From Streptomyces sp. NBC_00536 (GTDB lineage: Bacteria > Actinomycetota > Actinomycetes > Streptomycetales > Streptomycetaceae), in contig NZ_CP107819.1 of assembly GCF_036346295.1 (NCBI RefSeq), positions 8,370,001 through 8,434,000 of the forward strand: a DNA stretch of 64,000 bases, given 5' to 3'. The notes under the pieces were generated by a model. That model saw only the letters and a program-made list of their open reading frames with translations. It had not been told where the DNA came from and ran no database searches. A program made the translations under genes and the position numbers. Position 1 is the first letter of the stretch. Each line of letters opens with the position of its first letter. Of this stretch, positions 1 to 8,655 are shown in pieces.

Positions 1-579
1 CGGGCCGGGTGGCAGCCTCCGGTTTCGCTGACCGCGGTCCTGCTGCCCGCCGCCCAGGCCCGGCCTGCCTACCGCGCGCTCGACCCGAGCACCCTCGTCC
101 TCGACGATCTGCCGGATGCCACCGGTGTGCTGCTCGTCCCCGATGCCGACCGATCACATCTCTTGCGGCAGCTGACCGACCGCACCGCCGTGGTCGGCCC
201 GGCCCGGCCATGGACTCGCGCATCCGACTCGTACGCACGAGCCGTACGCGCGCGCTCCCTCTCCTCCGATATTCGCGACACCGAGGACCACCTGCCCGAG
301 CTGGTGCTGAGCGCCGACGCGGACGCGTTCGCAGACCTGCGTGCCCGAGCCCTCGCACCGTTGCGGACCTTGCCTGTCGCGACCGCACGGCGGCTGGAGG
401 AGACGTTGCGGGCATGGCTGCTGCACCAGGGCAGGCGGGACGAGGTGGCGGCGGCGTTGTTCGTCCATCCCCAGACAGTCCGGTACCGGATGTCGCAGCT
501 GCGGGAACTGTTTCCGGATCTCGCATCGCCACAGCGGGTCCTTGAACTGACCCTGGCGGTCGGTCTTCGGGCCAGCTGA
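1..579 (+). CDS. PucR/CdaR-type transcriptional regulator, C-terminal part (5' end outside window)
   Basis: The reading frame is open from base 1 to the stop at 577-579, so the start lies upstream of the window. The last ~65 residues form the helix-turn-helix typical of PucR-family regulators: VHPQTVRYRMSQLRELF matches the recognition helix, followed by a short leucine-rich tail. The preceding part resembles the variable linker of these proteins. Family members usually sense small metabolites and control catabolic or secondary-metabolism genes; no target can be named here. An ISL3 transposase fragment on the opposite strand begins at the base after the stop codon. Confidence 0.75.
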   Translation, partial: RAGWQPPVSLTAVLLPAAQARPAYRALDPSTLVLDDLPDATGVLLVPDADRSHLLRQLTDRTAVVGPARPWTRASDSYARAVRARSLSSDIRDTEDHLPELVLSADADAFADLRARALAPLRTLPVATARRLEETLRAWLLHQGRRDEVAAALFVHPQTVRYRMSQLRELFPDLASPQRVLELTLAVGLRAS

Positions 580-1065
580 CTCGTCGACACCGAGAAGCGG
601 GACATGGGCCGAGGGCGGGAGTGGCTGGGCGCGGATCAGCCGGAGCAGGGTGTCCTTGCAGGTGCCGATGGACATGCGTTCGGAGAGGCGTGCTCCTGCC
701 CGGCCGCCCGGGAACAGGGCCACGTTGGCGAGCTGGGCGGTGAGAGCGTCCGTGCGGCGTGCGTACCGACGTGTCAGGGCCGGTATCTGCTCGGTGAACG
801 TGCGACGGTCGCACTGATCGTTGTCACACACGAGTCGGCGGGCCTGAAGTTCAAGTCGCACACGCTTGCCTGCCACCGGACGATTCGTCAGAGTTCGCGG
901 GTAGTAGCAGTGCACCCTCGCGGATCTCCGTCCGCAGCCGGGACATGCTGCCGACGCGGCCTGAGACCTTACGGAGAGGCGGACCTCCGTCTCCGTGAGT
1001 GTCACGCGATCGATCTGAACCTCGACACCTGGCAGCAGAACGTCCGCGATGCGGACCCCACCCAT
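580..1065 (-). pseudogene. ISL3-family transposase, N-terminal fragment
   Basis: From the ATG at 1065 (MGGVRIADVLLPG) the frame encodes the N-terminal half of an ISL3 transposase. It has the zinc-finger pair CPGC and CDNDQC spaced as in zf-ISL3, then the linker helix, ending at LLGVDE where the catalytic DDE domain should begin. The intact family continues with a GVDDFA-like motif and about 300 more residues. Here the homology stops at base 580, flush with the stop codon of the facing regulator gene, so the element was truncated by deletion or rearrangement. It cannot be active. A longer in-frame start (1131) exists but adds no family-like sequence. Confidence 0.75.
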
Positions 1066-1203
1066 CACACAGAATTGATGCCCGACTACCCCCAAAATAG
1101 CGACAGAGCCCAGAAGTTGAGCCAGAACCACGACCCGCGTACAAAGCCACCAGCACGTGCGACAGCCCGCATGCGGAATACCCAGTCGGCGGATCCGTCC
1201 CGA

Positions 1204-2079
1204 TCAGGTGCTGCTGCGGGTGGCGATGAAGGTGGCCCATTCGTCGGCGGACTGGGCGATCGAGGCGGCCGTGGTCACCTGTTCGGCGGCGAGGTCGTGC
1301 CAGCGTCGTGCCTCGGCCCGCGCAAGAACCGCCACGGCCGTCGGGTCGGCCGCGTTCCAGCCTGGCACCCGGGCCGCCCACTGCCACGCCTGCTCGGGGG
1401 AGTGCCCGCCGGTGGAGACCAGCCGCATTCCCCACAGCGCCGTGTCGATCCAGGCCGGGCCAGCTGTAGCCCACGACCAGTCGACCAGGCGGGCCCGTCC
1501 GCAGTCTTCCACGAGGACGTTCGTTGAGGCTGGGTCGGTGTGCAACAGCCGGGAACCGGCGAGCAGCTCCCGGTCGCCATCGGCACAGTAGTAGCCCCAC
1601 CGGTCCCAGGCGGTGGGCAGCCGTACTCCGGGGGGCGCGGGCAGCGGTGCCAACTCGGCCAGAGCTGCGGCGACCGGCGCGAGGTCCGGCGAGTCGGGCG
1701 CGAAATTCGCGTCTCGGCCACGCACCCCCTCGAAAGCGAGCAGATGCCAGCCGTGGCCGTCCAGGCGCCACAGGGCCCGCGGCGCGCTCGGAGGCAGGTA
1801 GGGATTCACCGCCTCTTCGATATCCAGCTCGTCCACAGGCGACCAGCCAGGACCCCACCACGAGTCGTCCTCCTCAAGGTCGGCGTCGGCGGCGGGGGCA
1901 TGCTCGCGCTGCCCCTTGATGAAGACACACGCCCCCGATTCCAGGTCCAGCAGGGAGGCGATCCCGGCCGCGGCCGAGTGCTCGGTGTCGCGGGCAGTGA
2001 ACACCGTGCCGAGGCGCTCCCCAACAGCTGCCACCACTGGGACAGGGAGCTGCTCCCAGCCGATGCGCCCGGATGTCAC
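1204..2079 (-). CDS. Aminoglycoside phosphotransferase-like kinase
   Basis: This 291-aa protein has the kinase-fold signature of the APH/choline-kinase superfamily. The catalytic loop HTDPASTNVLV (H-x-D-x4-N) is followed by LVDWSWAT, where the D of VDW takes the place of the metal-binding DFG aspartate. The N-terminal half has a short hydrophobic sheet region and an acidic stretch (DADLEEDDSWWGPGW). Such proteins phosphorylate small molecules; the substrate is unknown and resistance should not be assumed. The GTG start at 2079 lies 1 nt past the stop of a small upstream ORF, suggesting coupled translation. Confidence 0.7.
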   Translation of the reverse strand: MTSGRIGWEQLPVPVVAAVGERLGTVFTARDTEHSAAAGIASLLDLESGACVFIKGQREHAPAADADLEEDDSWWGPGWSPVDELDIEEAVNPYLPPSAPRALWRLDGHGWHLLAFEGVRGRDANFAPDSPDLAPVAAALAELAPLPAPPGVRLPTAWDRWGYYCADGDRELLAGSRLLHTDPASTNVLVEDCGRARLVDWSWATAGPAWIDTALWGMRLVSTGGHSPEQAWQWAARVPGWNAADPTAVAVLARAEARRWHDLAAEQVTTAASIAQSADEWATFIATRSST

Positions 2080-2080
2080 C

Positions 2081-2215
2081 TCAGGTCTCGGGCGGCGGCC
2101 GGTGGTCCGGCGGCGCGGGCGGGTTCTTGTCCGGCGTGACGGGCCCCGGAGGGCGGCCGGAGGGCTTCGGCGTCATGGGCCCCCTGGGTGGCTTCTTCGC
2201 TTCCGCGATCGTCAT
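2081..2215 (-). CDS. Small proline-rich hypothetical protein
   Basis: A 44-aa ORF starts with MTIAEAKK and is very rich in proline and lysine in its second half. Its TGA ends one base before the GTG of the phosphotransferase-like gene, the usual spacing for translational coupling, and this is the main support for it. It has no recognisable domain, signal or membrane segment and is probably disordered. Low-complexity composition means the ORF could be fortuitous. Confidence 0.4.
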   Translation of the reverse strand: MTIAEAKKPPRGPMTPKPSGRPPGPVTPDKNPPAPPDHRPPPET

Positions 2216-2764
2216 GCGAGCAGCGTAGACATCAGTTCCTGGCGACACGGGATGCTTGTCCTGACGCGGCCGATTCCGGTCAGCAGTGGCCGGATCATCG
2301 ACCTTCCGGTGGTCCGTTGGTGCTGGTCTTGGGCCAAGTACCGCCGTGCCGTTCGGAGCGGATGACCGAGAGGGCTCGCCGACACCGCCCTTCCTTAACG
2401 CGTGGTGTCGACCAGGCGAGCGAGGCCGACGATCAGCCCGGCGTACGCGAGCACCAGGCGCATAGCACCCAGGGGGAGCAGCCAGCCGGTCACGATGCCG
2501 AGCAGGGCGAGGCCGCGATCCTGGCCGCCCAGCTGTTTTGCCCCGGCGCTGCCGCCCGCCGCCGTCCCGCCGCTCCGTTGCCGGCCACCGGCCTCTCGCC
2601 TGCTGTGGCCTCGCCGTCCGCCTCCGTGCCCGTGGTCCTGCGCCGTGCGTCCCGCCCGCCCGCCGCGTCCCCCGGCCTCGCCCTGGGCCGCTGTCCGCTC
2701 GGCCGTGCCGCGCTCGCCGTACGGTGCCCGGCGCCGCCCCGGTCGCCGGCGCCCCGGCCCCGCG
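2216..2764. other. Region without a supported gene
   Basis: About 550 bases between the small proline-rich ORF and the phosphatase relic. Long open frames here have arginine/proline-rich, shadow-like composition on both strands. The minus-strand frame of the relic runs on into it but loses all family similarity, so it is probably decayed sequence. Confidence 0.4.
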
Positions 2765-3284
2765 ACGCCCGCTTGCCCGCGGCGACCCAGGCCAGCGCCA
2801 AGGTCGTGGACACCACCCCCGGTGTCGGAAGTGTTCCGCGAACCGCGGGTGGGCCAGCAGGTCCACGGCCCGGAACCCGGGCGAACTCGGGAACGGCGGA
2901 TCCAGGTTGACGTACACCAACCGGGTGGCGGACGAGGGGGTCAACAGCGCGTCGTCGGCCCGTCGCGGCACCCCCGGGCGCTCTCCCCGTAGTGAAGAAG
3001 ACCTCGCCGCCGAACGGATCCGCCACGGCCGCCGCCCCCTCGCGCAGCCCCACGTTGACGGCCACCACCGCGGTGCCCGCGGCGTAGTTGAGCGTCCCGC
3101 ACAGGGGATCCACCCACCACTGCCGCGCGGCGCCGGGCGCGCCATGCTGCCCGCCTTCCTCGCCGAGCACCGCATTACCAGGGCGTGCGGCGCGGATGAC
3201 CTCGAGGATGGCCCGCTCCGCCGCCACGTCGGCGGCGGCGAAGTCCCCGTCGCCCCTGACGATGCGGCCGAGCCGCTGACCGTA
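2765..3284 (-). pseudogene. Inositol-monophosphatase-family fragment, frameshifted
   Basis: The minus strand encodes recognisable phosphatase segments in more than one frame. The first is GDGDFAAADVAAERAI, then AVLGEEGG and WWVDPLCGTLNY, the metal-binding WxDPxDGT motif with the second D replaced by C. The frame then shifts to ALLTPSSATRLVYVNLDPPF and ends in LALAWVAAGKRA in the first frame again. Residues between these blocks line up, so this is one gene with at least two indels plus loss of its true N-terminus. A second copy of about 230 bp lies at 22710-22945. It is non-functional as read; indel assembly errors could account for the shifts but not for the N-terminal replacement. Confidence 0.7.
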
Positions 3285-3535
3285 CGTGCAGGCGGCCACC
3301 GTGCCGTCCGGGGCGTCGACGACGAAGGCCCGCGCATCTCCCTCCGGCGTCAGTCGTGGCGCAAGCTCGTCCGAGCACTGCCGGACCCAGTCCTCGGTGA
3401 ACGGTGCGACAGGACGTATGCGGTGCGCATCCGGGTGATGGCCTCGGCGTCAGCGGGGGTTGCCGCTCGGACCGGCGCTCGTCCGGCGGCGTCGCGCGGC
3501 TGGGCCGCGGTAGTGGGTGCCGTGTCGGCGTTCAC
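3285..3535 (-). pseudogene. GNAT acetyltransferase, N-terminal fragment fused to the phosphatase relic
   Basis: The GTG at 3535 overlaps the TGA of the NUDIX-kinase gene in a GTGA arrangement, so this was the next gene of the operon. PVRAATPADAEAITRMR is a typical GNAT first strand and helix. The frame breaks after TAYVLS; one base over, the expected continuation FTEDWVRQCSDELA and FVVDAPDGTVAACT is present. At that point, where GNAT would go on to its acetyl-CoA motif, the sequence switches in frame to YGQRLGRI of the phosphatase. It is therefore a chimera with one frameshift. Confidence 0.65.
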
Positions 3536-4977
3536 GTCGCATCTCCTGTCGGTGAGAGGGCTGCACGGTGCTCGGCGCGCAGCCGGGTCAGCGTCCGCCG
3601 GCCGCGTTCGACCAGCTCGGGGTCACCGTGGGCGGCGCCGTACGCGATCCCGCTCACGGAATCGAGCGCTGCTTCGATGGCGAGCCGGGCCTCCTCTGCG
3701 GCGGTCAGGGACCTGCCGTACCCGGCCAGAAACGCCTCGAACAGGTCGGGGCGGCCGGCCCAGGCGTCGGACAGGCGGACGAGATCCCGTACAGCCGGTC
3801 CCGGCTCACTGCGCTCAAGGTCGATCACCGCCACGAAGACATCACGGTCGTCCGTCTCGTCCGTCTCGTCAGCGGCGTCAGGGGTGGAGAGGATGTTGCG
3901 GAGCTGGAAATCACCGTGGGTCTCCACCCACTCCAGCGGTGGCAGGTCCTCGGCCTGCCGGACAAGCTCGCGGACGAACTCCTCATCACCCGGGAGCAGA
4001 TGAGACCGCGCCCCGGCCAGGTGTCGGTCGGCCTTGGCCACGGCCGGGCCGCTGCCGGCAGGAGCGGGCCGTGGGGGAGAGGCCTGGTGGATGCCGCGTG
4101 CCAGCACGCCGATCTGGTAGAAGACTGCCCTCTCCCGGCCGGGTGCCAGAACAGCGCCATGCAGCGGGCGGCCCGGCACCGCGGTGAGGACCACCGCCCG
4201 CAGGGTCTCGTCGGCGGCGACCAGCCGGGGCGCGGCCGCCCCCAGCTTCCGCGCCCACGTCCGTAGCCCGCGCACTTCACGCTGGTGGAATCGGTCGTTC
4301 TGGTGGATCTTGACGAACCAGGTGCCGTCCTCGACGCCGTGGGCTTGCCAGACACGGCTGCCCTCCCGGGCCCAGGAGACGTTCGTCCAGGTACTGACGC
4401 GTCCGATGGCTCGCTCGGTGAACTCCCGCACTGCCGGAGCAGGACCGACCGGCCCGATCGCGGAGGGGAGGGGGCGGCGCCGGTCGAAGGCGGGGTCGTA
4501 GGCGATGGGGTCCCCGGGCTCCTGGAAATGGATGGCCATGGCCTCTCCCGCCCGGTAGGTGTCCAGGCCGGCCCGGCAGTAGGCGACGAGGGGTTCGGGC
4601 AGGGCGTCGGGCGCGAACCACGCCATCGCGTCGCATACGTCCGGCTCCTGGATGCTCGGGGTGCCCTCCCAGGCGGTGACCTCGAAGAACATCCCGGTCC
4701 GGGTGCGGCCGCCGGGGCCGCGGTGGTGCACGGTGAGCGCGAAGCGCACCGCTGAAGCGTCGATGATGATGCCGGCTTCCTCGTGCGCCTCACGGATCAG
4801 CGCCGAGACGACGTCCTCGTGCGGGCCGTCGAGATGGCCGCTGACGAAGTGCCACATGCCCGAGGCGTACACGTCGCCAGCACGACGGGACAGCAGCACT
4901 TCCGGACCGATGGGGCCTTCGCGGAGCAGGATCAGGTGGACGTCGATCGGCTCACGGTGACGCTGCAGCCCGCTCAC
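3532..4977 (-). CDS. NUDIX hydrolase fused to a phosphotransferase/kinase domain
   Basis: The 481-aa protein has two catalytic modules. Residues 10-150 are a NUDIX domain; its box at 47-70 (GHLDGPHEDVVSALIREAHE onward) is close to canonical with one extra residue before the first glutamate. Residues ~190-480 are an APH/homoserine-kinase-like domain with HGDFQLRNIL as catalytic loop and VIDLERS as the metal-binding aspartate. NUDIX enzymes cleave nucleoside diphosphates linked to another group; the kinase half would phosphorylate a small molecule. Start GTG 4977 overlaps the TGA of the upstream methyltransferase by 4 nt, and its own stop overlaps the following GNAT start the same way. The substrate is unknown. 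Confidence 0.75.
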   Translation of the reverse strand: MSGLQRHREPIDVHLILLREGPIGPEVLLSRRAGDVYASGMWHFVSGHLDGPHEDVVSALIREAHEEAGIIIDASAVRFALTVHHRGPGGRTRTGMFFEVTAWEGTPSIQEPDVCDAMAWFAPDALPEPLVAYCRAGLDTYRAGEAMAIHFQEPGDPIAYDPAFDRRRPLPSAIGPVGPAPAVREFTERAIGRVSTWTNVSWAREGSRVWQAHGVEDGTWFVKIHQNDRFHQREVRGLRTWARKLGAAAPRLVAADETLRAVVLTAVPGRPLHGAVLAPGRERAVFYQIGVLARGIHQASPPRPAPAGSGPAVAKADRHLAGARSHLLPGDEEFVRELVRQAEDLPPLEWVETHGDFQLRNILSTPDAADETDETDDRDVFVAVIDLERSEPGPAVRDLVRLSDAWAGRPDLFEAFLAGYGRSLTAAEEARLAIEAALDSVSGIAYGAAHGDPELVERGRRTLTRLRAEHRAALSPTGDAT

Positions 4978-5834
4978 GAGGCGGCCCCGGGCCGGTGGGC
5001 CAGCAGCATCGTGAACTCTGATTCCTCCCGCAGTACACCCTGTGCGGCGTAGGCGTCGAGAAGCTGGACGGCTTCGGTCTCGAACGCCTCGTGCCGGTCG
5101 GTGAAGAGGTCGGGCCGGGCGAACGAGGTGCTGCAGAGGTAACCGACGACGTTGGCCGGTGTCCAGGCGCGGGTCACGGGAAAGCGGTGCTCGGTCACGA
5201 TGCTGCACGCCGAGGCGGCGAAGTCGTCCTCGTAGGGGCGGCCGGGCGCTGCATGGGTTCCGCGCGTGCCTGTGCGGCGGGAGGGATCGACGTAGGTCTG
5301 GATCAGCTCGCGCAGCGCACCAGTCCAGTCGGAGTCGTAGGTCCAAAGGCTCCCGTCGCCCATGACCGCCACCGTGGCCTGCGGCGAGGCGATGCGGTCC
5401 GCCATGTCCAGGACAGCGGTCCGGTCAACCCAGTGAAAGGCCCGGCAGCAGGTGACCGGGTCAGGGCTCCGGCCGGGCCCCTGCGGGCTGTATGTGTGGG
5501 CTTCACCGGCGAACGCCGAGGCCATGGTCGTTCCGAGAACGGGCTCGAGTTCCGCCATCGCCTGGGCGAGCCTCCCTGGATTGACGTCCACGAGGTCGAT
5601 GTGGCCCAGCCGGGCCACGACCGCCAGCAGCGCGCGGGGCACCTGCCATGTCCCAGCGCCGAGGTCGAGCAGGACTGGGGCGGGCACGCCGTGCAGAGTC
5701 GCGGCGAGGAGCCGCACGGCGGCGTCGGGTACTCCAGGCCGGTAGCCGGCGTAGTCCGCGGCCGCCGCACCGAACAACGCCTCCCCGGCCCCGGGGGCGT
5801 TGGTGACGCCGGGTTCGACGGGATGCATGGTCAT
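4974..5834 (-). CDS. Class I SAM-dependent methyltransferase
   Basis: This 286-aa protein carries VLLDLGAGTWQVPRAL as the SAM-binding motif I near residue 55 and LVDVNPG as the acidic end of strand 2, followed by CCRAFHWVDR typical of UbiE/Methyltransf_11 relatives. It begins with ATG at 5834, sharing ATGA with the end of the preceding isoaspartate-type methyltransferase gene, and ends sharing GTGA with the NUDIX-kinase gene. It is thus a tightly coupled operon member. The methyl acceptor cannot be deduced; within the operon it would tailor the same product as its neighbours. Confidence 0.75.
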   Translation of the reverse strand: MTMHPVEPGVTNAPGAGEALFGAAAADYAGYRPGVPDAAVRLLAATLHGVPAPVLLDLGAGTWQVPRALLAVVARLGHIDLVDVNPGRLAQAMAELEPVLGTTMASAFAGEAHTYSPQGPGRSPDPVTCCRAFHWVDRTAVLDMADRIASPQATVAVMGDGSLWTYDSDWTGALRELIQTYVDPSRRTGTRGTHAAPGRPYEDDFAASACSIVTEHRFPVTRAWTPANVVGYLCSTSFARPDLFTDRHEAFETEAVQLLDAYAAQGVLREESEFTMLLAHRPGAAS

Positions 5835-7165
5835 GGGGCTTCTCCGGGATTCGGGGAAGGGGCGGGGAGCGGCCAGGAGAAGGTGCCGCAGCTGGTGGTC
5901 GCTTTCTGGGTGCCGCTGGAGTCAATGTTGATGCGGTAGGTGGAGGGGGAGCCGGCCGCCCGCCACAGGGCGGCGACTTCGTGGAGTTCCTCCCAGATGT
6001 CACGCGGTCCGTCGACGGTGACCTTCCAGCGGCCGCCGGCTGGGCGGGCCCGCATCCAGGATCCGCAGCGGGGTGCGCCGATCGTCAGGTCCTCCGCGCC
6101 GAAGTCGCGGACGAGCCCGGGCCGCAGGGCCCCGAGAGCCAGCCACGCGCCGCGGTCGGTGACGGCTGGAGGTACCAGCCGGCTGCGCCGGGTCCAGCGG
6201 CCGCCGCCCGCGGTGATCTGCTTGCGGAACTCGGCGGACAGGAACACCTGCTCGAAGCCGTCGATGCCGGTGCCGGCGCGGTGCCCGAACTCCACCGCGC
6301 GCAGCGCGGCGTGGACCTGTCCTGTCGAGGATTTGGTGATCACGGCGAGGCCCGGCCAGGACGGTGACGAGGTGGCCACCGTCATCAGGGCGAGGCCGCC
6401 CGGGGCGAGCTGGTCCACCAGGGCCGTGGGGATGCTGGGCACGGCGAAGGAGACGAAGATCCGGTCGTACCCGGCGCGGGCCGGCCAGCCAGCCCGTCCG
6501 TCGCCGGTCACCACGGTGGGCCGGTACCCGAGCGCGGCCAGGTGTGCTTGCACGGCTTCGCCGACGTGTCGGTCGACATCGAGCGTGACGACGCCTTCGT
6601 CCCCGCACACGAAACAGATCACGCACGCGGTGACCCCGGCGCCGGTGCCGACGTCCAGAACACGCTGGCCCGGCCGCAGGTCCAGTACGTCCATGAGGCC
6701 GGAGGTCATGCCCATCGTGCTCGACATCGCCGTCATGGTCCCCCCGCTGCGCACGCCCGGGATCCGGCCGAGGAGGGGCTCGCCCGCGTGCTGAACCGGG
6801 ACGCTGTCCCCGCTGTGCAGGAGACGGCACAGCTCGGCCCGGTCTTCGGGGCGCGCCCAGTCGAGCAGCTCCCACCGCGGTGGCAGCTCGTCGGGAGACG
6901 AGCGGCGTACGTACGCCTGACGGATCAGGAGCTCGCGGCGCAGGGCGAGGAGTGCCTCCCGCACCGGGCCCGCGCCCAAGTCGCCGGATTCTTCCAGGCG
7001 GGCCACCATCTCCGCCCGGGCGGCCGCAGTATCGGGTTCGGCGGCCGCCACGACCGCGCCACACCCGGGCGACGCGGGGCTCGTGTCTGCTGTGGACCGC
7101 GGCTCAGGCAGTGGCGAGGCCTCGGACACGGCGTCGGTGGCCGCCCCAGCGTTCAAATGGTTCAC
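5831..7165 (-). CDS. Protein-L-isoaspartate O-methyltransferase-like enzyme
   Basis: This 444-aa protein is longer than the ~220-aa housekeeping PCMT. Residues ~50-110 are an N-terminal helical region. The Rossmann core has RVLDVGTGAGVTACV (motif I), VVTLDVD, and GYDRIFVSFAVPSIP typical of PCMT. A C-terminal extension of ~130 residues ends in a proline-rich tail. PCMT-like enzymes are recurrent in RiPP clusters, where they methylate Asp side chains, so a peptide substrate is plausible; this is inference. The GTG at 7165 overlaps the MFS stop by 4 nt, and the enzyme's own stop overlaps the next methyltransferase start by 4 nt. Confidence 0.75.
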   Translation of the reverse strand: MNHLNAGAATDAVSEASPLPEPRSTADTSPASPGCGAVVAAAEPDTAAARAEMVARLEESGDLGAGPVREALLALRRELLIRQAYVRRSSPDELPPRWELLDWARPEDRAELCRLLHSGDSVPVQHAGEPLLGRIPGVRSGGTMTAMSSTMGMTSGLMDVLDLRPGQRVLDVGTGAGVTACVICFVCGDEGVVTLDVDRHVGEAVQAHLAALGYRPTVVTGDGRAGWPARAGYDRIFVSFAVPSIPTALVDQLAPGGLALMTVATSSPSWPGLAVITKSSTGQVHAALRAVEFGHRAGTGIDGFEQVFLSAEFRKQITAGGGRWTRRSRLVPPAVTDRGAWLALGALRPGLVRDFGAEDLTIGAPRCGSWMRARPAGGRWKVTVDGPRDIWEELHEVAALWRAAGSPSTYRINIDSSGTQKATTSCGTFSWPLPAPSPNPGEAP

Positions 7166-8517
7166 GATGTCCCTCCGTCCATGGAGCCTTCTCGGCTGGT
7201 GTCCTGGGCAGGTGCCGCTCCTGGGGCGGGAACGACGGGGCAGGGCGTCCCGGGCTGCCCGGGCACGTTCGGCATCTGCCGCAGACCGCGCAGTGGAGAC
7301 CGGGCCAGGACCACGAACGGCACGGCCAGGAGGCAGGAGCCGACGACCAGGGCGGGCCGTACGCCGGCCCAGGTGCCGAGTCCCCCGGCCAGCAGCGCGC
7401 CCAGCGGCCGGGCCGCAGAGGTCAGCCAGGTACTCACGGCCTGCATCCGGGCCTGCATCCCGGCCGAGGTGACGATCTGCCGGATCGAGCGCTGCGTCGT
7501 GCCGGCGGCCCCGGCGCACGCCAACTGGAGGAACAGCGCGCCGCCGATCACGACCTCCCAGGCCAGGCCCGGGGACGCGATCAGCAGCGGGATCTGGGTG
7601 AGCGGTGTGAGGGCGAGCGCGGTCAGCATCATCGGCCCGGGCCCGTACCGCCGCGCGACCGCTGGAGCGGACAGCGCGCCGGCGGCCGCGCCCAGGGCCC
7701 CGAGCCCCAGGAGCACGCCGAAGGCCGTCGGGCTCATCGCCAAGGACCGCAACAAGTACAGCGCCCACAGGGTGTTCAGCAGCGCCAGCCCGAGGGAGGT
7801 CGTGGCGTTGACCCAGGTCAGGACGCTCAGCCGGGGGTCGTGGTGCACGTATCGCAGGCCTTCCGTGATCTCCGTCCACAGCCGGCGTCCTTCGGCCGGT
7901 GCGGGGGCGGTCTCGCGGGCCTGGATCCGAGCGGTGCACCACGCGCTGACGAGGTAGGAGGCGACGTCGCCGAGCAGGGCGCGAGCTGGGCCGAGCAGCG
8001 CGGTCAGCACGGCGCCGGCGTTGCTGCCGCCGGTCGCGGCGACCGCGAACAGCGCGCCGATGCGGGAGTTACTCCGCTGGATCAGCGACCGGTCGACCAG
8101 CCCCGGGAGCAGACTGATCGACGCCGCGTCGTGCACCACCGCGGCGGCGCTCCGAACAGCGGCGACGACCATGAGGTGCCCCAGGGTCAAGGCGCCCACT
8201 GCCGCCGCCACCGGGACCGTCGCCAGCACCGCGGCGCTGATCAGGTCCCCGATGATCATTTGCCGCCGCTTGGAGTACCTGTCCGCGGTGGCTCCGGCGT
8301 GCAGAGCGAGCACTGCCGGCGGCAGCTGTCCAAGAACCGCCAGGACTGAGACCTGCCCAGCGGTAGCGTCCAGATCGATGACAGCGAGTACCGGCAGGAC
8401 CATGGAGCTGATCGAGCTGCCAGCGACACTGCAGGTCTGGCCGGTCATGTACCGGCGGAAATCATGGTGCCGCCACAACGAGGTGGAGGCGGCGCCGGAG
8501 TCAGGAGCGGTCGTCAC
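7162..8517 (-). CDS. MFS transporter
   Basis: This 451-aa protein has about 12 hydrophobic segments. The N-terminus RHHDFRRYMTGQTCSVAGSS is typical of MFS_3 (enterobactin/macrolide exporter-like) proteins, and the loop after helix 2 reads ATADRYSKRRQM, close to the family motif GxLaDRxGRRr. It probably exports a small molecule or peptide by proton antiport. The GTG at 8517 is chosen because a purine-rich site precedes it; an ORF start at 8637 adds only arginine-rich sequence. It ends sharing GTGA with the PCMT-like gene. About 140 nt separate it from the upstream NUDIX gene, enough for an internal promoter, though none is obvious. Confidence 0.75.
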   Translation of the reverse strand: MTTAPDSGAASTSLWRHHDFRRYMTGQTCSVAGSSISSMVLPVLAVIDLDATAGQVSVLAVLGQLPPAVLALHAGATADRYSKRRQMIIGDLISAAVLATVPVAAAVGALTLGHLMVVAAVRSAAAVVHDAASISLLPGLVDRSLIQRSNSRIGALFAVAATGGSNAGAVLTALLGPARALLGDVASYLVSAWCTARIQARETAPAPAEGRRLWTEITEGLRYVHHDPRLSVLTWVNATTSLGLALLNTLWALYLLRSLAMSPTAFGVLLGLGALGAAAGALSAPAVARRYGPGPMMLTALALTPLTQIPLLIASPGLAWEVVIGGALFLQLACAGAAGTTQRSIRQIVTSAGMQARMQAVSTWLTSAARPLGALLAGGLGTWAGVRPALVVGSCLLAVPFVVLARSPLRGLRQMPNVPGQPGTPCPVVPAPGAAPAQDTSREGSMDGGTS

Positions 8518-8655
8518 GGAACAACCCCTCTCCGTCCTCCGGGAGAACCCGCGGGGCCGGGCGCGGGGACCGGTGCCTCCGGGGGGAGCGCGTCCAGTGC
8601 GTCGACGGGCTCGGTACCCGGCAGCCTCGGTAGGCAAGCCTGCGCAGGCCCGCGG

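Noticed and set aside
3532..5346. A 604-aa open frame for the NUDIX-kinase gene
   Set aside because: The first 123 residues are arginine-rich shadow of the upstream methyltransferase; the GTG at 4977 with the 4-nt overlap is the sensible start.
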